Under the pieces are notes generated by a model. The model did not search any database. It was not told the origin of the DNA and saw only the letters and a program-made list of their open reading frames with translations. From Trinickia diaoshuihuensis (GTDB lineage Bacteria; Pseudomonadota; Gammaproteobacteria; Burkholderiales; Burkholderiaceae): a stretch of DNA of 64,000 nucleotides. The stretch lies in the NCBI RefSeq assembly GCF_003390925.1, contig NZ_QUBS01000027.1:1-64000 (forward strand), written 5' to 3'. How positions within the stretch are numbered: position 1 is the first letter of the stretch; every line of letters starts with the position of its first letter. Shown one piece after another: positions 35,859-44,869 of the stretch. The position numbers and the translations under genes were made by a program.

Positions 35859-37973
35859 GTGTCCCCCATTTCCGCTGTCGCCGAGCCGGGCGTTTGCTCG
35901 CCGGCCGCCCCCTATCTCGAAAAACTGAACGAGGCGCAGCGTGCCGCCGTCGAGCATGGCGTCGGCGCAGGCGCGAGCCCCGGCGGGCCGCTGCTCGTCA
36001 TTGCGGGCGCGGGCTCGGGCAAGACCAATACGCTCGCGCATCGCGTCGCGCATTTGCTGGTGAAGGGGGCCGATCCCCGGCGCTTGTTACTGCTCACGTT
36101 CTCTCGACGCGCGGCCGAGGATATGACGCGGCGCGCCACGCGCATCGCCGCGCAAGCGCTCGGCACGCGAGCCGACTTGGCGCAGGCGCTGACCTGGACG
36201 GGTACGTTCCATGCCGTCGGCGCGCGCTTGCTGCGCGAGTATGCGGAGTCGATCGGACTGTCTCCCGCTTTCACGATCCACGATCGCGAGGATTGCGCCG
36301 ATTTGATGAACGTCGTGCGGCACGAACTAGGGTTGTCGGCCAAGGAGCGCCGGTTTCCGCAGAAGGGCACGTGCTTGGCGATCTACTCGCGCGTCGTCAA
36401 TACCGGGGCGAAGCTGTCCGCTGTCCTCGAACAAGCGTTCCCCTGGTGCCGCGAATGGGCGAACGACCTGCGCGCGCTCTTTGCGGCGTACGTTGCCGCG
36501 AAGCAAGCGCAGAACGTGCTCGACTACGACGACTTGCTGCTTTATTGGTCCCGCATGGCCGCCGAGCCCGCCATCGCCGCCGAGCTTTCGCAGCGGTTCG
36601 ATCATGTGCTCGTCGACGAATACCAAGATACGAATCGCTTGCAGGCGGCAATCCTGCTTTCGATGAAGCCCGACGGACGCGGCTTGACGGTCGTGGGCGA
36701 CGATGCCCAGTCGATCTATTCGTTTCGCGGGGCGACGGTACGCAACATTCTCGATTTTCCGGCCCACTTCACGCCCGTCGCGGCGCGTGTGACGCTCGAA
36801 CGCAACTACCGTTCGACCGAACCGATCCTCGCCGCGTCGAACGCCGTGATCGGCTTGGCAAGCGAGCGCTTTACGAAGGATTTGTGGACCGACAAAGCTT
36901 CGGCCCAGCGCCCTCGGCTCGTGTCGGTCGCGGGCGAGGTAGAGCAGGCTCGTTATGTCGTCGAAGCGGTGCTCCAAGCGCGCGAAACGGGCATGAAGCT
37001 CAAGGCGCAGGCGGTGCTCTTTCGGGCCGCGCATCATAGCGCCGCACTCGAACTCGAACTGGCGCGGCGCAATATCCCGTTCGTGAAGTTCGGCGGGCTG
37101 CGCTTCCTCGACTCGATCCACGTGAAGGACGTGCTTGCGGTATTGCGTTGGGCGCAAAACCCGCGCGATCGCGTGGCGGGATTTCGCGTACTGCAATTGA
37201 TTTCGGGGGTGGGGCCCGCCACGGCCGCCCGCGTCCTGGACGCCGTCGCCGCGTCGGGCGCGCTCGCCGCCCTCCGCGACTACGAGCCGCCGGCACGCGC
37301 CGCCGGCGATTGGCCGGCGTTCTCGGCGCTCGTCGAGACGGTCGGTGCCGGGCTCACGCCATGGCCGGCCGAGTTCGAGCAAGTGCGGCGTTGGTACGAG
37401 CCGCATCTCGAGCGCAATCACGACGATGCCCTCACGCGCCATGCCGATATCTTGCAGATGGAACGCTTGGCCGCGACGTTTCCGACGCGCGAGCGTTTCC
37501 TCACCGAGTTGACGCTCGATCCGCCCGACGCGACGAGCGGCGAATCGGGCGTGCCGCTCGTCGACGAGGACTACCTGATTCTCTCGACGATCCATTCGGC
37601 CAAGGGGCAAGAATGGCGCAACGTGTTCGTGCTGAACGGCGTCGACGGCTGTATTCCGTCCGATTTGGGCACGGGCAGCCAAGAGGAGATCGAAGAGGAG
37701 CGGCGCCTACTGTATGTGGCGATGACGCGGGCGAAAGAGGACCTGCATATCGTCGTTCCGCAGCGCTTTTACGTGCACAACCAGAACGCGCTCGGCGACC
37801 GCCATGTCTGGGCATCGCGGACGCGCTTCATCCCGGAGTCCTTGCTCCCGCTGTTCGATGCGCAAGCCTGGCCGAACGTTGCTCCGGTCTCGCCGCCGAC
37901 GCCGACGGGACTGGCCGCGGCCGCGAAAGCGCGCATCGATATCGCGGCTCAGCTCAAGGCGATGTGGGATTGA
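35859..37973 (+). CDS. UvrD/Rep-type superfamily 1 DNA helicase
   Basis: All SF1A motifs are seen: Walker A GAGSGKT, motif II VDEYQDTN, motif III GDDAQSIYSFRGA, motif V TIHSAKGQEW and motif VI LLYVAMTRAKEDL. The family unwinds DNA 3' to 5'. Starting at GTG 35859 gives 704 residues; a second GTG at 35796 (725 residues) is the alternative, and the N-terminal extension is not conserved in helicases. The C-terminus is short, without the UvrD tail. It may be a Rep-like or accessory repair helicase. Confidence 0.88.
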   Translation: MSPISAVAEPGVCSPAAPYLEKLNEAQRAAVEHGVGAGASPGGPLLVIAGAGSGKTNTLAHRVAHLLVKGADPRRLLLLTFSRRAAEDMTRRATRIAAQALGTRADLAQALTWTGTFHAVGARLLREYAESIGLSPAFTIHDREDCADLMNVVRHELGLSAKERRFPQKGTCLAIYSRVVNTGAKLSAVLEQAFPWCREWANDLRALFAAYVAAKQAQNVLDYDDLLLYWSRMAAEPAIAAELSQRFDHVLVDEYQDTNRLQAAILLSMKPDGRGLTVVGDDAQSIYSFRGATVRNILDFPAHFTPVAARVTLERNYRSTEPILAASNAVIGLASERFTKDLWTDKASAQRPRLVSVAGEVEQARYVVEAVLQARETGMKLKAQAVLFRAAHHSAALELELARRNIPFVKFGGLRFLDSIHVKDVLAVLRWAQNPRDRVAGFRVLQLISGVGPATAARVLDAVAASGALAALRDYEPPARAAGDWPAFSALVETVGAGLTPWPAEFEQVRRWYEPHLERNHDDALTRHADILQMERLAATFPTRERFLTELTLDPPDATSGESGVPLVDEDYLILSTIHSAKGQEWRNVFVLNGVDGCIPSDLGTGSQEEIEEERRLLYVAMTRAKEDLHIVVPQRFYVHNQNALGDRHVWASRTRFIPESLLPLFDAQAWPNVAPVSPPTPTGLAAAAKARIDIAAQLKAMWD

Positions 37974-37985
37974 GCCCGCGGATCC

Positions 37986-38759
37986 TTACCGGGGCCGGCG
38001 CGGCTCGATACGCGGCTGGGCGGGGCGAGCCGGCGGCATGAAGAAGTTGCGCATCCAGGCGGCCATGCGCGAAAAGATGTCATAGGGCTCTTCGACGAAG
38101 ATTTCGGGCTTGAGCAGCCGCAGATACTCCATGATCTGTTGCGCTTCCTGCTTTTGGAACGAGCCGTGCGCAAGGCCGAGCTTGAGCAGGCCGCGCAGCT
38201 CGCCGAGCTTTTCGCGTGCGGTACTGCCGACGCTCGTCTCGCATGCGATCTTCGCCTCGTACACGCGCTGACGCAGCGATTCCGCAAGCCGCCAGGCCGG
38301 CGTCTGCATCTTTTCCTCGAGCGATTGAATGTCGCGCGCGGTCGACTTGATCTGCGCCGATAGCGGATCGACGAGCGCGGCGTCGCCGCCCGCTTCCTTG
38401 ACGATGGCGGCCGCCCATTCCCGGGCGGCCTTCGCGACCTCATCCGAGGTCCATTCCGACCGTACCGCGAAGCTGAAACCGAATTCCTCGGCTTGACGCA
38501 TGAGGATCGCGACGACGTCCGGGAATTCCTTCTCGAGCGTGCGCTTGGCCCAGGCGTACTGGCCGCCTTGCAGCATGCGCTGCACGGCTTGCTCGGTCAG
38601 CGGCACCATGTTGTCGAGCAGCTTCGCCCGCAGGAAGTCTTCGAACGACGGTGTGGCGAATTGCGGGTCGAGCTTGAGCGATACCCGCAGAAAGGCTTCG
38701 AAGTCCTTTTGAAGAGAAGAGAGGGTCTCTTCTCGAAGAGAAAGGGTAATTTGGCCCAT
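37986..38759 (-). CDS. Conserved-looking protein of unknown function
   Basis: This 257-residue protein begins MGQITLSLREETLSSLQKDF and is predominantly alpha-helical and charged, with no signal peptide or membrane segment. No motif of a known family was recognised. The C-terminus is Pro/Arg-rich (PPARPAQPRIEPRRPR). Coding is supported by its length, its high-GC third positions and the absence of a better frame. It is convergent with the helicase gene, 12 nt apart. A 9-bp inverted repeat lies at codons 9-15. Confidence 0.6.
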   Translation of the reverse strand: MGQITLSLREETLSSLQKDFEAFLRVSLKLDPQFATPSFEDFLRAKLLDNMVPLTEQAVQRMLQGGQYAWAKRTLEKEFPDVVAILMRQAEEFGFSFAVRSEWTSDEVAKAAREWAAAIVKEAGGDAALVDPLSAQIKSTARDIQSLEEKMQTPAWRLAESLRQRVYEAKIACETSVGSTAREKLGELRGLLKLGLAHGSFQKQEAQQIMEYLRLLKPEIFVEEPYDIFSRMAAWMRNFFMPPARPAQPRIEPRRPR

Positions 38760-39042
38760 GGCTTGTCCTGATCGCGCGTCCCCGGCGCCGTCGCGGCGGG
38801 CGCCCTACGGTCGAGCCGGCACTCCGCTCCCTAAGACTGGCGAGCTCGCTCTTTCGGCCGGCGCACTTAACGGTTTTCGCATGCGCGCGTCATGGCATGA
38901 GCGACGGCGCGGCCCCGCGCCGCGCGGCCAAGAAACGCGCTTCGTCTGATTAACGGCGATCTGCCGCGGAACTTGAGGGTAGGCGCGCGATATCTGCCGA
39001 GGAAAACGTCGGGTGCCCGATGGGACGGCCCCGGGCCGCGAG

Positions 39043-39366
39043 CTAGCGCAGCACGAGACCTTGCCAGGCAAAGAACACGGCGAGGCCGACCGCGATAGTC
39101 AACAGCGGGCGGCGCGTCAAGGCGGACACGAGGCAGGCGGCGAGGGCGCCGACGAGCTGCGGGTTGCGCCAGGTCAATTCCGGTGCACCGCCATGGGGCG
39201 TCACGGCCATCGGCACGATGATGGCCGTCAGGACCGTGACCGGCACGAAGCCGAGCGCCGTGCGCACGAGCGGGGGGAACACGATTCGCTCGCCCAGCAA
39301 AAACACGGTCGAGCGGATCGCGAACGTAATGACGGCCATGCCGAGGATCAAGACGACGTAGTTCAT
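39043..39366 (-). CDS. azlD: AzlD-type branched-chain amino acid export subunit
   Basis: The 107-residue protein has four hydrophobic segments (YVVLILGMAVITFAIRS, LVRTALGFVPVTVLTAIIVP, LVGALAACLVSAL, LLTIAVGLAVFFAW) as in AzlD. Its ATG shares one base with the stop codon of azlC (TGATG), so the two are translationally coupled. AzlC and AzlD export branched-chain or analogue amino acids. Confidence 0.88.
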   Translation of the reverse strand: MNYVVLILGMAVITFAIRSTVFLLGERIVFPPLVRTALGFVPVTVLTAIIVPMAVTPHGGAPELTWRNPQLVGALAACLVSALTRRPLLTIAVGLAVFFAWQGLVLR

Positions 39367-40178
39367 CACAGGGTCTCCACGGCACGGTTGGCTTGGCTGC
39401 TTACATCGCGCTTGGCGCTGGCCGCGTGTTCGCGGCCGCCGTTCGGCTCGCGCGCCGCATCCTCGCCCTTGCCGCCGCTGGCCGCCCATGGGCGCGAAAG
39501 AACGACGCCCACGGCGACGCCCGCCGCGACGGCGGCCAGCAAACCGAGCTTATACGGCAGAGCGGCGCAGGCCAGCGCCACGACGCCGGCCGTGGCGGCC
39601 GAGGCGATATAGCGGATGGAAACCAGTTGCGGCACGACGATCGCGATGAACGTCGCGGCCATCGCGAAATCGAGCCCGAGCGTTTGCAGCCGCGGGAAGG
39701 CCGCACCGAATAGCAGCCCGGCCAGCGTGGCGGCCTGCCAGCTCAAGTACATGGCCAGACCGGAGCCGAGGAAATAATGGGGCCCGATTTGCCCGGGCGC
39801 CGCGCGCCGGTAATGCATGTACGCGACGGCGAAAACCTCGTCGGTCAGCAGGCCCCCCAGCACGAGCCGCCAGCGGATGGGCAGGCGGGCGACATAGGGC
39901 GCCAACGTCGCGCTGTAGAGCACGTGGCGCAGATTGACGATGAACGTGGTCGCCCAGACGACGGCGAAACCGGCATGCGACGCGATGAGCCCGAGGGCGA
40001 TGAATTGAGCGGAGCCGGCGAACACGGCCAGCGACATCAACTGCCCGTGCCACGGATGAAGCGGTCCCGTGGTGACGAGCGTGCCGAAGATCACCCCGAA
40101 CGGAGCGCCGCCGACCACCATCGGGATCATGTCGCGGGCGCCGTTCAGGAATTCGTTGAGCGGATTGCGTGATTTCAA
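39366..40178 (-). CDS. azlC: AzlC-type branched-chain amino acid transporter
   Basis: This 270-residue protein has about seven hydrophobic segments and the AzlC motif (NGARDMIPMVVGGAPFGVIFG, FAGSAQFIALGLI, FIVNLRHVLYSATLAPYV). It forms the large subunit of the AzlCD exporter. The C-terminal 40 residues are polar and Ala/Arg-rich, unlike shorter AzlC. It lies downstream of an AraC-type regulator with a 70-bp gap and upstream of azlD. Confidence 0.92.
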   Translation of the reverse strand: MKSRNPLNEFLNGARDMIPMVVGGAPFGVIFGTLVTTGPLHPWHGQLMSLAVFAGSAQFIALGLIASHAGFAVVWATTFIVNLRHVLYSATLAPYVARLPIRWRLVLGGLLTDEVFAVAYMHYRRAAPGQIGPHYFLGSGLAMYLSWQAATLAGLLFGAAFPRLQTLGLDFAMAATFIAIVVPQLVSIRYIASAATAGVVALACAALPYKLGLLAAVAAGVAVGVVLSRPWAASGGKGEDAAREPNGGREHAASAKRDVSSQANRAVETL

Positions 40179-40248
40179 GGGAAAGTCCTCCTACCACGGG
40201 CAGGATAGCGCCCGGGCGGGAGGTCAAGCTTGTACGTTCTTGCTTCGG

Positions 40249-41112
40249 CTAGCGAGCGCAGCCGTAGGCGGCTTGCCAGCGGCCGGGCGGCACGCCGAAC
40301 ATGCGCCGGAAATGCCGCGTGAAGTGGCTTTGATCGGTAAAGCCGCAGGCCGCGGCGACATCGGCCACCGCCGTGCCTGCTCGCAACGGTCCAAGCGCGC
40401 GTTGCAGCCGTAATTGATTGCGCCAAGCATGCGGCGGCATACGGGTGGCCTGCGTGAACAGCCGCGCCGCATGAAACGCCGATAGGCCGACTTGCTCGGC
40501 GAGCTCCGTCAGGCTCAGCGGGGCGGTCAGATCGGCGGCGAGCCGCTCTTTCATCAGCGCGACGCGCGGCGGATCGACATTCGCTTTGCGCGTATCGCCA
40601 TGATGCCGGCCGTGACGCACGATTAGCGTGGACATCGCATCGAGCAGGGCCGTCTCCGCCGCGAGGAGATCGCCGCCCGGTGCGGCCGAGCCGCTCAGGT
40701 CTTCGAGCAAACGATGCGCGTACGCGACTCTTGCGGCGAGATCGGGATCGCGGATTACATCGGCCGGAAACCATGGTGCGGCCTGCGGCGCGCCGGCGAT
40801 ATCGCCGGCGAGGCCCACCATGAACTCGACGGGGATATAGAACACGCGATAACGCCAACCGACTTCCATGGCCCGCGATCCGGTATGGACTTCGCCGGGG
40901 TTGATGACGGGGACCGTGCCGGCCTCGGCGACATGTTGCGCGCCTTGGTAGGCAAACATTTCGGCGCCGGCCTCGATCGCGGGAATCGCGTAGGCCTCGT
41001 GCCAGTGCGGCGAAAACTCGTGCTCGCGATACTCGGCCGTGAGCATCTCCGCGCCGGGCAAGAGCGGGGAGCGCCAATAGCGCGCGCGGTCGCGGAAGCG
41101 GGGCTGATCCAT
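40249..41112 (-). CDS. AraC family transcriptional regulator
   Basis: This protein has a cupin-type sensor half (EFSPHWHEAYAIPAIEAGA) and an AraC helix-turn-helix pair at the C-terminus (LAEQVGLSAFHAARLFTQAT, VAAACGFTDQSHFTRHFRRMFGVPPGRW). The ATG at 41112 (MDQPRFRDRARYW) is chosen over TTG at 41130. It is upstream of azlC on the same strand and probably controls azlCD, a common arrangement. Confidence 0.88.
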   Translation of the reverse strand: MDQPRFRDRARYWRSPLLPGAEMLTAEYREHEFSPHWHEAYAIPAIEAGAEMFAYQGAQHVAEAGTVPVINPGEVHTGSRAMEVGWRYRVFYIPVEFMVGLAGDIAGAPQAAPWFPADVIRDPDLAARVAYAHRLLEDLSGSAAPGGDLLAAETALLDAMSTLIVRHGRHHGDTRKANVDPPRVALMKERLAADLTAPLSLTELAEQVGLSAFHAARLFTQATRMPPHAWRNQLRLQRALGPLRAGTAVADVAAACGFTDQSHFTRHFRRMFGVPPGRWQAAYGCAR

Positions 41113-41148
41113 GGCCGGTGTGGCAAGCAAGCGTTGGGGCTGCGCGCG

Positions 41149-41640
41149 TCAGCGCAACGGAACGGGTGTGCCGGCGGGCAGCGGCACGGCGCTGACGCTG
41201 TTCTTGGCGCTGCCCGAGACGATGCGGTCGCTATAGGTCAAATACACGAGCGCGTTGCGCTTGGCATCGACGATGCGCACGACATGCAACGACTTGAAGA
41301 TCAGCGACATGCGTTCGCTGAATACGTCGGCCTGACGTTTGACGGGTCCGGCGAATTTGATCGGGCCCACTTGGCGGCAAGCGATCGACGCCTCGGTCGG
41401 GTCTTCGGCGATCCCGAGCGTGCCCTTGATGCCGCCCGTGCGTGCGCGCGAGACGAAGCAGGTGACGCCGGCTACGTCGGGGTCGTCGTAGGCTTCGACG
41501 ACGACGCGATCGGAGCCCGTGATGTGAAAGTTCGTATTGACGCTGCCGATTTCCTCGCTGTGCGCGAGCGGTGCGGCGCAAGCGAGCGCAGCGCAGGTGC
41601 CGATAAGGGCGCGAAACGGCGATCGGGCGAAGCGGATCAT
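41149..41640 (-). CDS. creA: CreA family protein
   Basis: This 163-residue protein has a signal peptide ([28 protein letters not shown]) and the CreA domain ([41 protein letters not shown]). CreA is a small periplasmic protein of unknown function next to creBC in E. coli; here no creB or creC is near. The start at 41640 fits the signal peptide. Confidence 0.88.
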   Translation of the reverse strand: MIRFARSPFRALIGTCAALACAAPLAHSEEIGSVNTNFHITGSDRVVVEAYDDPDVAGVTCFVSRARTGGIKGTLGIAEDPTEASIACRQVGPIKFAGPVKRQADVFSERMSLIFKSLHVVRIVDAKRNALVYLTYSDRIVSGSAKNSVSAVPLPAGTPVPLR

Positions 41641-41816
41641 GGCGAATGTGCGAGGCGGTGTTCGTGACGTATCGCTACATACTGCAACGAGTGCGACATA
41701 TGGCGACGCTCGCCGCGCGATGAGCCGGCGCGGAGCTAACCAAACGGTATCACAACGACTGGACATGAGCGTCTGTCAGCCGAAGCGGGGCGGGATGCAG
41801 GTCGAACCGCGCATGC

Positions 41817-41851
41817 AAAAAGGGCCCGTCGCTTGAACGACGGGCCCTTTT
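41817..41851 (-). terminator. Terminator after the tRNA-Asn gene at 41863
   Basis: AAAAGGGCCCGTCG (41818-41831) pairs with CGACGGGCCCTTTT (41838-41851). On the minus strand a T tract follows at 41821-41817. Confidence 0.85.
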
Positions 41852-41862
41852 GCTGATGCTTT

Positions 41863-41938
41863 TGGCTCCCCGACCTGGGCTCGAACCAGGGACCTACGGA
41901 TTAACAGTCCGGCGCTCTACCGACTGAGCTATCGGGGA
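41863..41938 (-). tRNA. tRNA-Asn (anticodon GTT), copy 2
   Basis: The minus strand gives TCCCCGATAGCTCAGTCGGT at the 5' end, the anticodon loop ACTGTTAATC with GTT, and 3' CCA encoded (76 nt). It is identical to the copy at 42010, 71 bp away. Each copy has its own terminator. Confidence 0.97.
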
Positions 41939-41969
41939 ACAACGTGCTACGAAACTCGGTACCGCGTAA

Positions 41970-41997
41970 AAAAGCCCGTTATGACGAACGGGCTTTT
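41970..41997 (-). terminator. Terminator between the two tRNA-Asn genes
   Basis: AAAAGCCCGTT (41970-41980) pairs with AACGGGCTTTT (41987-41997); a T tract (AAAAAA on plus, 41968-41973) follows on the minus strand. It ends the first tRNA transcript before the second gene. Confidence 0.75.
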
Positions 41998-42009
41998 CCA
42001 TTCATTCTT

Positions 42010-42085
42010 TGGCTCCCCGACCTGGGCTCGAACCAGGGACCTACGGATTAACAGTCCGGCGCTCTACCGACTGAGCTATCGGGGA
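42010..42085 (-). tRNA. tRNA-Asn (anticodon GTT), copy 1
   Basis: Same 76-nt sequence as the copy at 41863, with anticodon GTT and an encoded CCA end. Confidence 0.97.
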
Positions 42086-42220
42086 ACAACAACAGCAGAG
42101 AAGCGAGATTCTATGTACCGGCTCTCGCTCTGTCAATACCCTCGAACATTGTCGGCGACGGCCGGCAACGCGCGTGCGAGTCGCGGACGGCGCGCAGGGC
42201 AGGCATGCGGCGGCGGGCGA

Positions 42221-42544
42221 TCAGCGCTCGAGGTATTGCAGCTTGTCCTGGATGTCCTTGAATTGGTCCGCTTCGGGCAGCGGCGCCTTCGTCTTGGTGA
42301 TGCTCGGCCAGACTTTGGCCAATTCCGCGTTCAGCGCCGTAAATTGCTGCTGATCGCCGGGCACGTCTTCCTCGGCGTAAATGGCGTTCACCGGGCACTC
42401 GGCAACGCACACGGCACAGTCGATGCACTCATCGGGGTCGATCGCGAGGAAGTTGGGACCTTCGCGAAAGCAGTCCACCGGGCAGACGTCGACGCAGTCG
42501 GTATAGCGGCACTTGATGCAGCTTTCGGTCACAACGTGAGTCAT
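42221..42544 (-). CDS. fdxA: Ferredoxin FdxA (7Fe-8S type)
   Basis: The 107-residue protein has a [3Fe-4S]-type cluster site (CIKCRYTDCVDVCPVDCF) and a [4Fe-4S] site (CIDCAVCVAECP), as in the Azotobacter-type ferredoxin I group. It carries electrons for reductive reactions in the cytoplasm. The C-terminal half is acidic and lacks extra cysteines. It is divergent from pncB by 258 bp. Confidence 0.95.
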   Translation of the reverse strand: MTHVVTESCIKCRYTDCVDVCPVDCFREGPNFLAIDPDECIDCAVCVAECPVNAIYAEEDVPGDQQQFTALNAELAKVWPSITKTKAPLPEADQFKDIQDKLQYLER

Positions 42545-42802
42545 TCAAGCTCCTGCAGGTATCTGGGGAATATGCGAATTAGCAAGCGTTCTATTGTAAC
42601 TGAACGGCCTGCTCCCGACGCGCAGACGGTATTCTCGCCCCTTAGATCGATTCGTGATTAGTTTATGGGATGCGGGCCGCGCGGCCGCCGTGTCCGGTCC
42701 CCGGCCGCGCGCGCCGCGCGGCTGTTGGGGTAACATGCGGCGATTGCTCGCGCACGGGCGGTGCACGGACGTACCGCTGATTCGCGTTTCTCGGCCGATA
42801 TC

Positions 42803-43999
42803 ATGATCATCACTTCGCTGCTCGACACGGATCTCTACAAGTTCACGATGATGCAGGTCGTCTTGCATCAATTTCCCGCGGCCAATGTGGAATATCGCTT
42901 TCGCTGCCGCACGCCGAACGTGAACCTCGCGCCCTATGTCGAGGAAATCCGCGACGAAGTGCGCGAGCTTTGCGCGCTGCGCTTCACGGACGACGAACTC
43001 GATTACTTGCGCCGGCTGCGCTTCATCAAGAGCGACTTCGTCGATTTCCTCGCGCTCTTTCATTTGAACGAGAAATACATCTCGATCGAGGCTTCGGCCA
43101 AGCGGGCGGGCGAGATCGAGATTTCGATCAAGGGTCCGTGGCTGCATACCATCTTGTTCGAGATTCCCGTGCTCGCGATCGTCAACGAGGTGTACTTCCG
43201 CAATACCCAGCGTCAGCCCGACTATGCGATCGGGCGCGAGCGCCTAAGCGAGAAGATCGCGCTGCTCGGCGCCCGCCCCGAGTTCGCCGACTGCAAGATC
43301 GCCGATTACGGTACGCGCCGCCGGTTCTCGAAGCGCTGGCACGAAGAGGTGATTCTCACGCTGATGGACGGCATCGGCGAGCAGTTCGCGGGCACGAGCA
43401 ACGTGTTTTATGCCAAGAAGCATGGCCTCACGCCGCTTGGCACGATGGCTCACGAGTACCTGCAGGCCTGTCAGGCGCTCGGCCCGCGCTTGCGCGATTC
43501 GCAAACCTACGGCTTCGAGGTCTGGGCGAAGGAGTACCGCGGCGATCTCGGCATCGCGCTCTCGGACGTCTATGGGATGAAGGCGTTCCTGAACGACTTC
43601 GACATGTACTTTTGCAAGCTGTTCGACGGTGCGCGCCACGATTCAGGCGATCCGTTCGAGTGGGGCGAGCAGTTGCTGCGCCACTACGAGGAGAACCGCT
43701 GCGACCCGCGCACGAAAGTGCTCGTATTTTCCGATGCGCTCGATATCCCGAAAGTCCTCCAGCTCTACGAGCGCTTTCGCGGGCGCTGCCGTCTCGCGTT
43801 CGGCGTGGGCACCAATCTGACGAACGACCTCGGCTACAGGCCGTTGCAGATCGTGATCAAGATGGTCCGCTGCAACGGGCAACCGGTCGCCAAGCTGTCC
43901 GATTCGCCGGGCAAGAACATGTGCGACGACAAAGCGTATCTCGCTTACCTGCGGCAGGTGTTCGGCATCGAAACGCCGGCGGACGATAGCCCCGATTGA
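42803..43999 (+). CDS. pncB: Nicotinate phosphoribosyltransferase
   Basis: PncB makes nicotinate mononucleotide in NAD salvage. The 398-residue enzyme has [20 protein letters not shown] at its N-terminus, [11 protein letters not shown]-like core [18 protein letters not shown], the active-site [23 protein letters not shown] and [15 protein letters not shown]. Start at 42803 is the family start. Confidence 0.96.
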   Translation: MIITSLLDTDLYKFTMMQVVLHQFPAANVEYRFRCRTPNVNLAPYVEEIRDEVRELCALRFTDDELDYLRRLRFIKSDFVDFLALFHLNEKYISIEASAKRAGEIEISIKGPWLHTILFEIPVLAIVNEVYFRNTQRQPDYAIGRERLSEKIALLGARPEFADCKIADYGTRRRFSKRWHEEVILTLMDGIGEQFAGTSNVFYAKKHGLTPLGTMAHEYLQACQALGPRLRDSQTYGFEVWAKEYRGDLGIALSDVYGMKAFLNDFDMYFCKLFDGARHDSGDPFEWGEQLLRHYEENRCDPRTKVLVFSDALDIPKVLQLYERFRGRCRLAFGVGTNLTNDLGYRPLQIVIKMVRCNGQPVAKLSDSPGKNMCDDKAYLAYLRQVFGIETPADDSPD

Positions 44000-44136
44000 C
44001 GGCTCTGCTTGGCGGTCCCGCTTGTTGGTCCAGATCGTTTCCAGCTTGACGGCGCAGTCGGCCGACAGGCCGGTGTATCCCGAAAAAGAAGGTCCGTATA
44101 ATCATCCGTTCATTCGGTTTCATGACGAGGAATGCA

Positions 44137-44808
44137 ATGGATACATCGGCGGCGCGGCGCAACATTCTCGCGCGCATTCGCGCGGCGTCCGGTCGTCCGG
44201 CCGAGCCCGAACCGGCCGAACGCGAGGCGGTTGCCGATTACCTCGCGCGCCATCCGAGGGGGCCTCGGCCCGAGTTGCCGTCCGAGCGCGAAGGGCTGAT
44301 CTCGCGCTTCGTCGATGAAGCCAGACTGATGGCGAGCACCGTCGAACTCGTTGAATCGCTCGATGAAGTGCCAGCCGGCGCGGCGCGTTATTTGGCCGAA
44401 CTCGGCGCCGCTCCGCGGGCCGTCGCCTGGGCGACGCTGCAAGCCTTGCCGTGGAGCGAAGCGGGGCTCGCCGTCGAGTTTCGTGCGCCCACGAACGGCG
44501 ATCTCGTCGGCATTACCGGGTGTTTTTGCGCAACGGCCGAAACGGGGTCGCTCGTGCTACTGTCGGGGCCGCAGACCGAGGCGTCGATGGCGCTGCTGCC
44601 CGAAACGCACATCGCCGTGGTGCCGGCGTCGCGCATCGTGGCCGCCCACGAAGAGGCGTTCGCGTTGATGCGTCACGAGCGCGGCGAGCTGCCGCGCGCC
44701 GTCAATTTCGTGTCTGGACCCTCGCGCACCGGCGATATCGAACAAACCATCGTGCTCGGGGCGCATGGCCCCTATCGCGTGCACACGATAGTCGTGCGAG
44801 GCGGTTGA
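44137..44808 (+). CDS. LutC/YkgG (LUD) family protein
   Basis: This 223-residue protein has a LUD domain of LutC type (PTNGDLVGITGCFCATAETGSLVLLSG and PSRTGDIEQTIVLGAHGPYRVHTIVVRGG). LutC works with LutA and LutB in L-lactate oxidation, but neither lies nearby, so it may be an orphan or have another partner. GACGAGG precedes the ATG at 44137, which is preferred over 44122; TATAAT at 44097-44102 is a possible -10 box. Confidence 0.85.
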   Translation: MDTSAARRNILARIRAASGRPAEPEPAEREAVADYLARHPRGPRPELPSEREGLISRFVDEARLMASTVELVESLDEVPAGAARYLAELGAAPRAVAWATLQALPWSEAGLAVEFRAPTNGDLVGITGCFCATAETGSLVLLSGPQTEASMALLPETHIAVVPASRIVAAHEEAFALMRHERGELPRAVNFVSGPSRTGDIEQTIVLGAHGPYRVHTIVVRGG

Positions 44809-44869
44809 CGCTCGTGCCCTAGCGCCGGCGCGAGGGCTGCCGGCCGTTCCACGAATCGAAAGGAAACCC

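Noticed and set aside
41817-41851. Attenuator of creA
   Set aside because: It lies upstream of creA on the minus strand but directly after a tRNA gene with a T tract in that direction, so it fits the tRNA terminator better.
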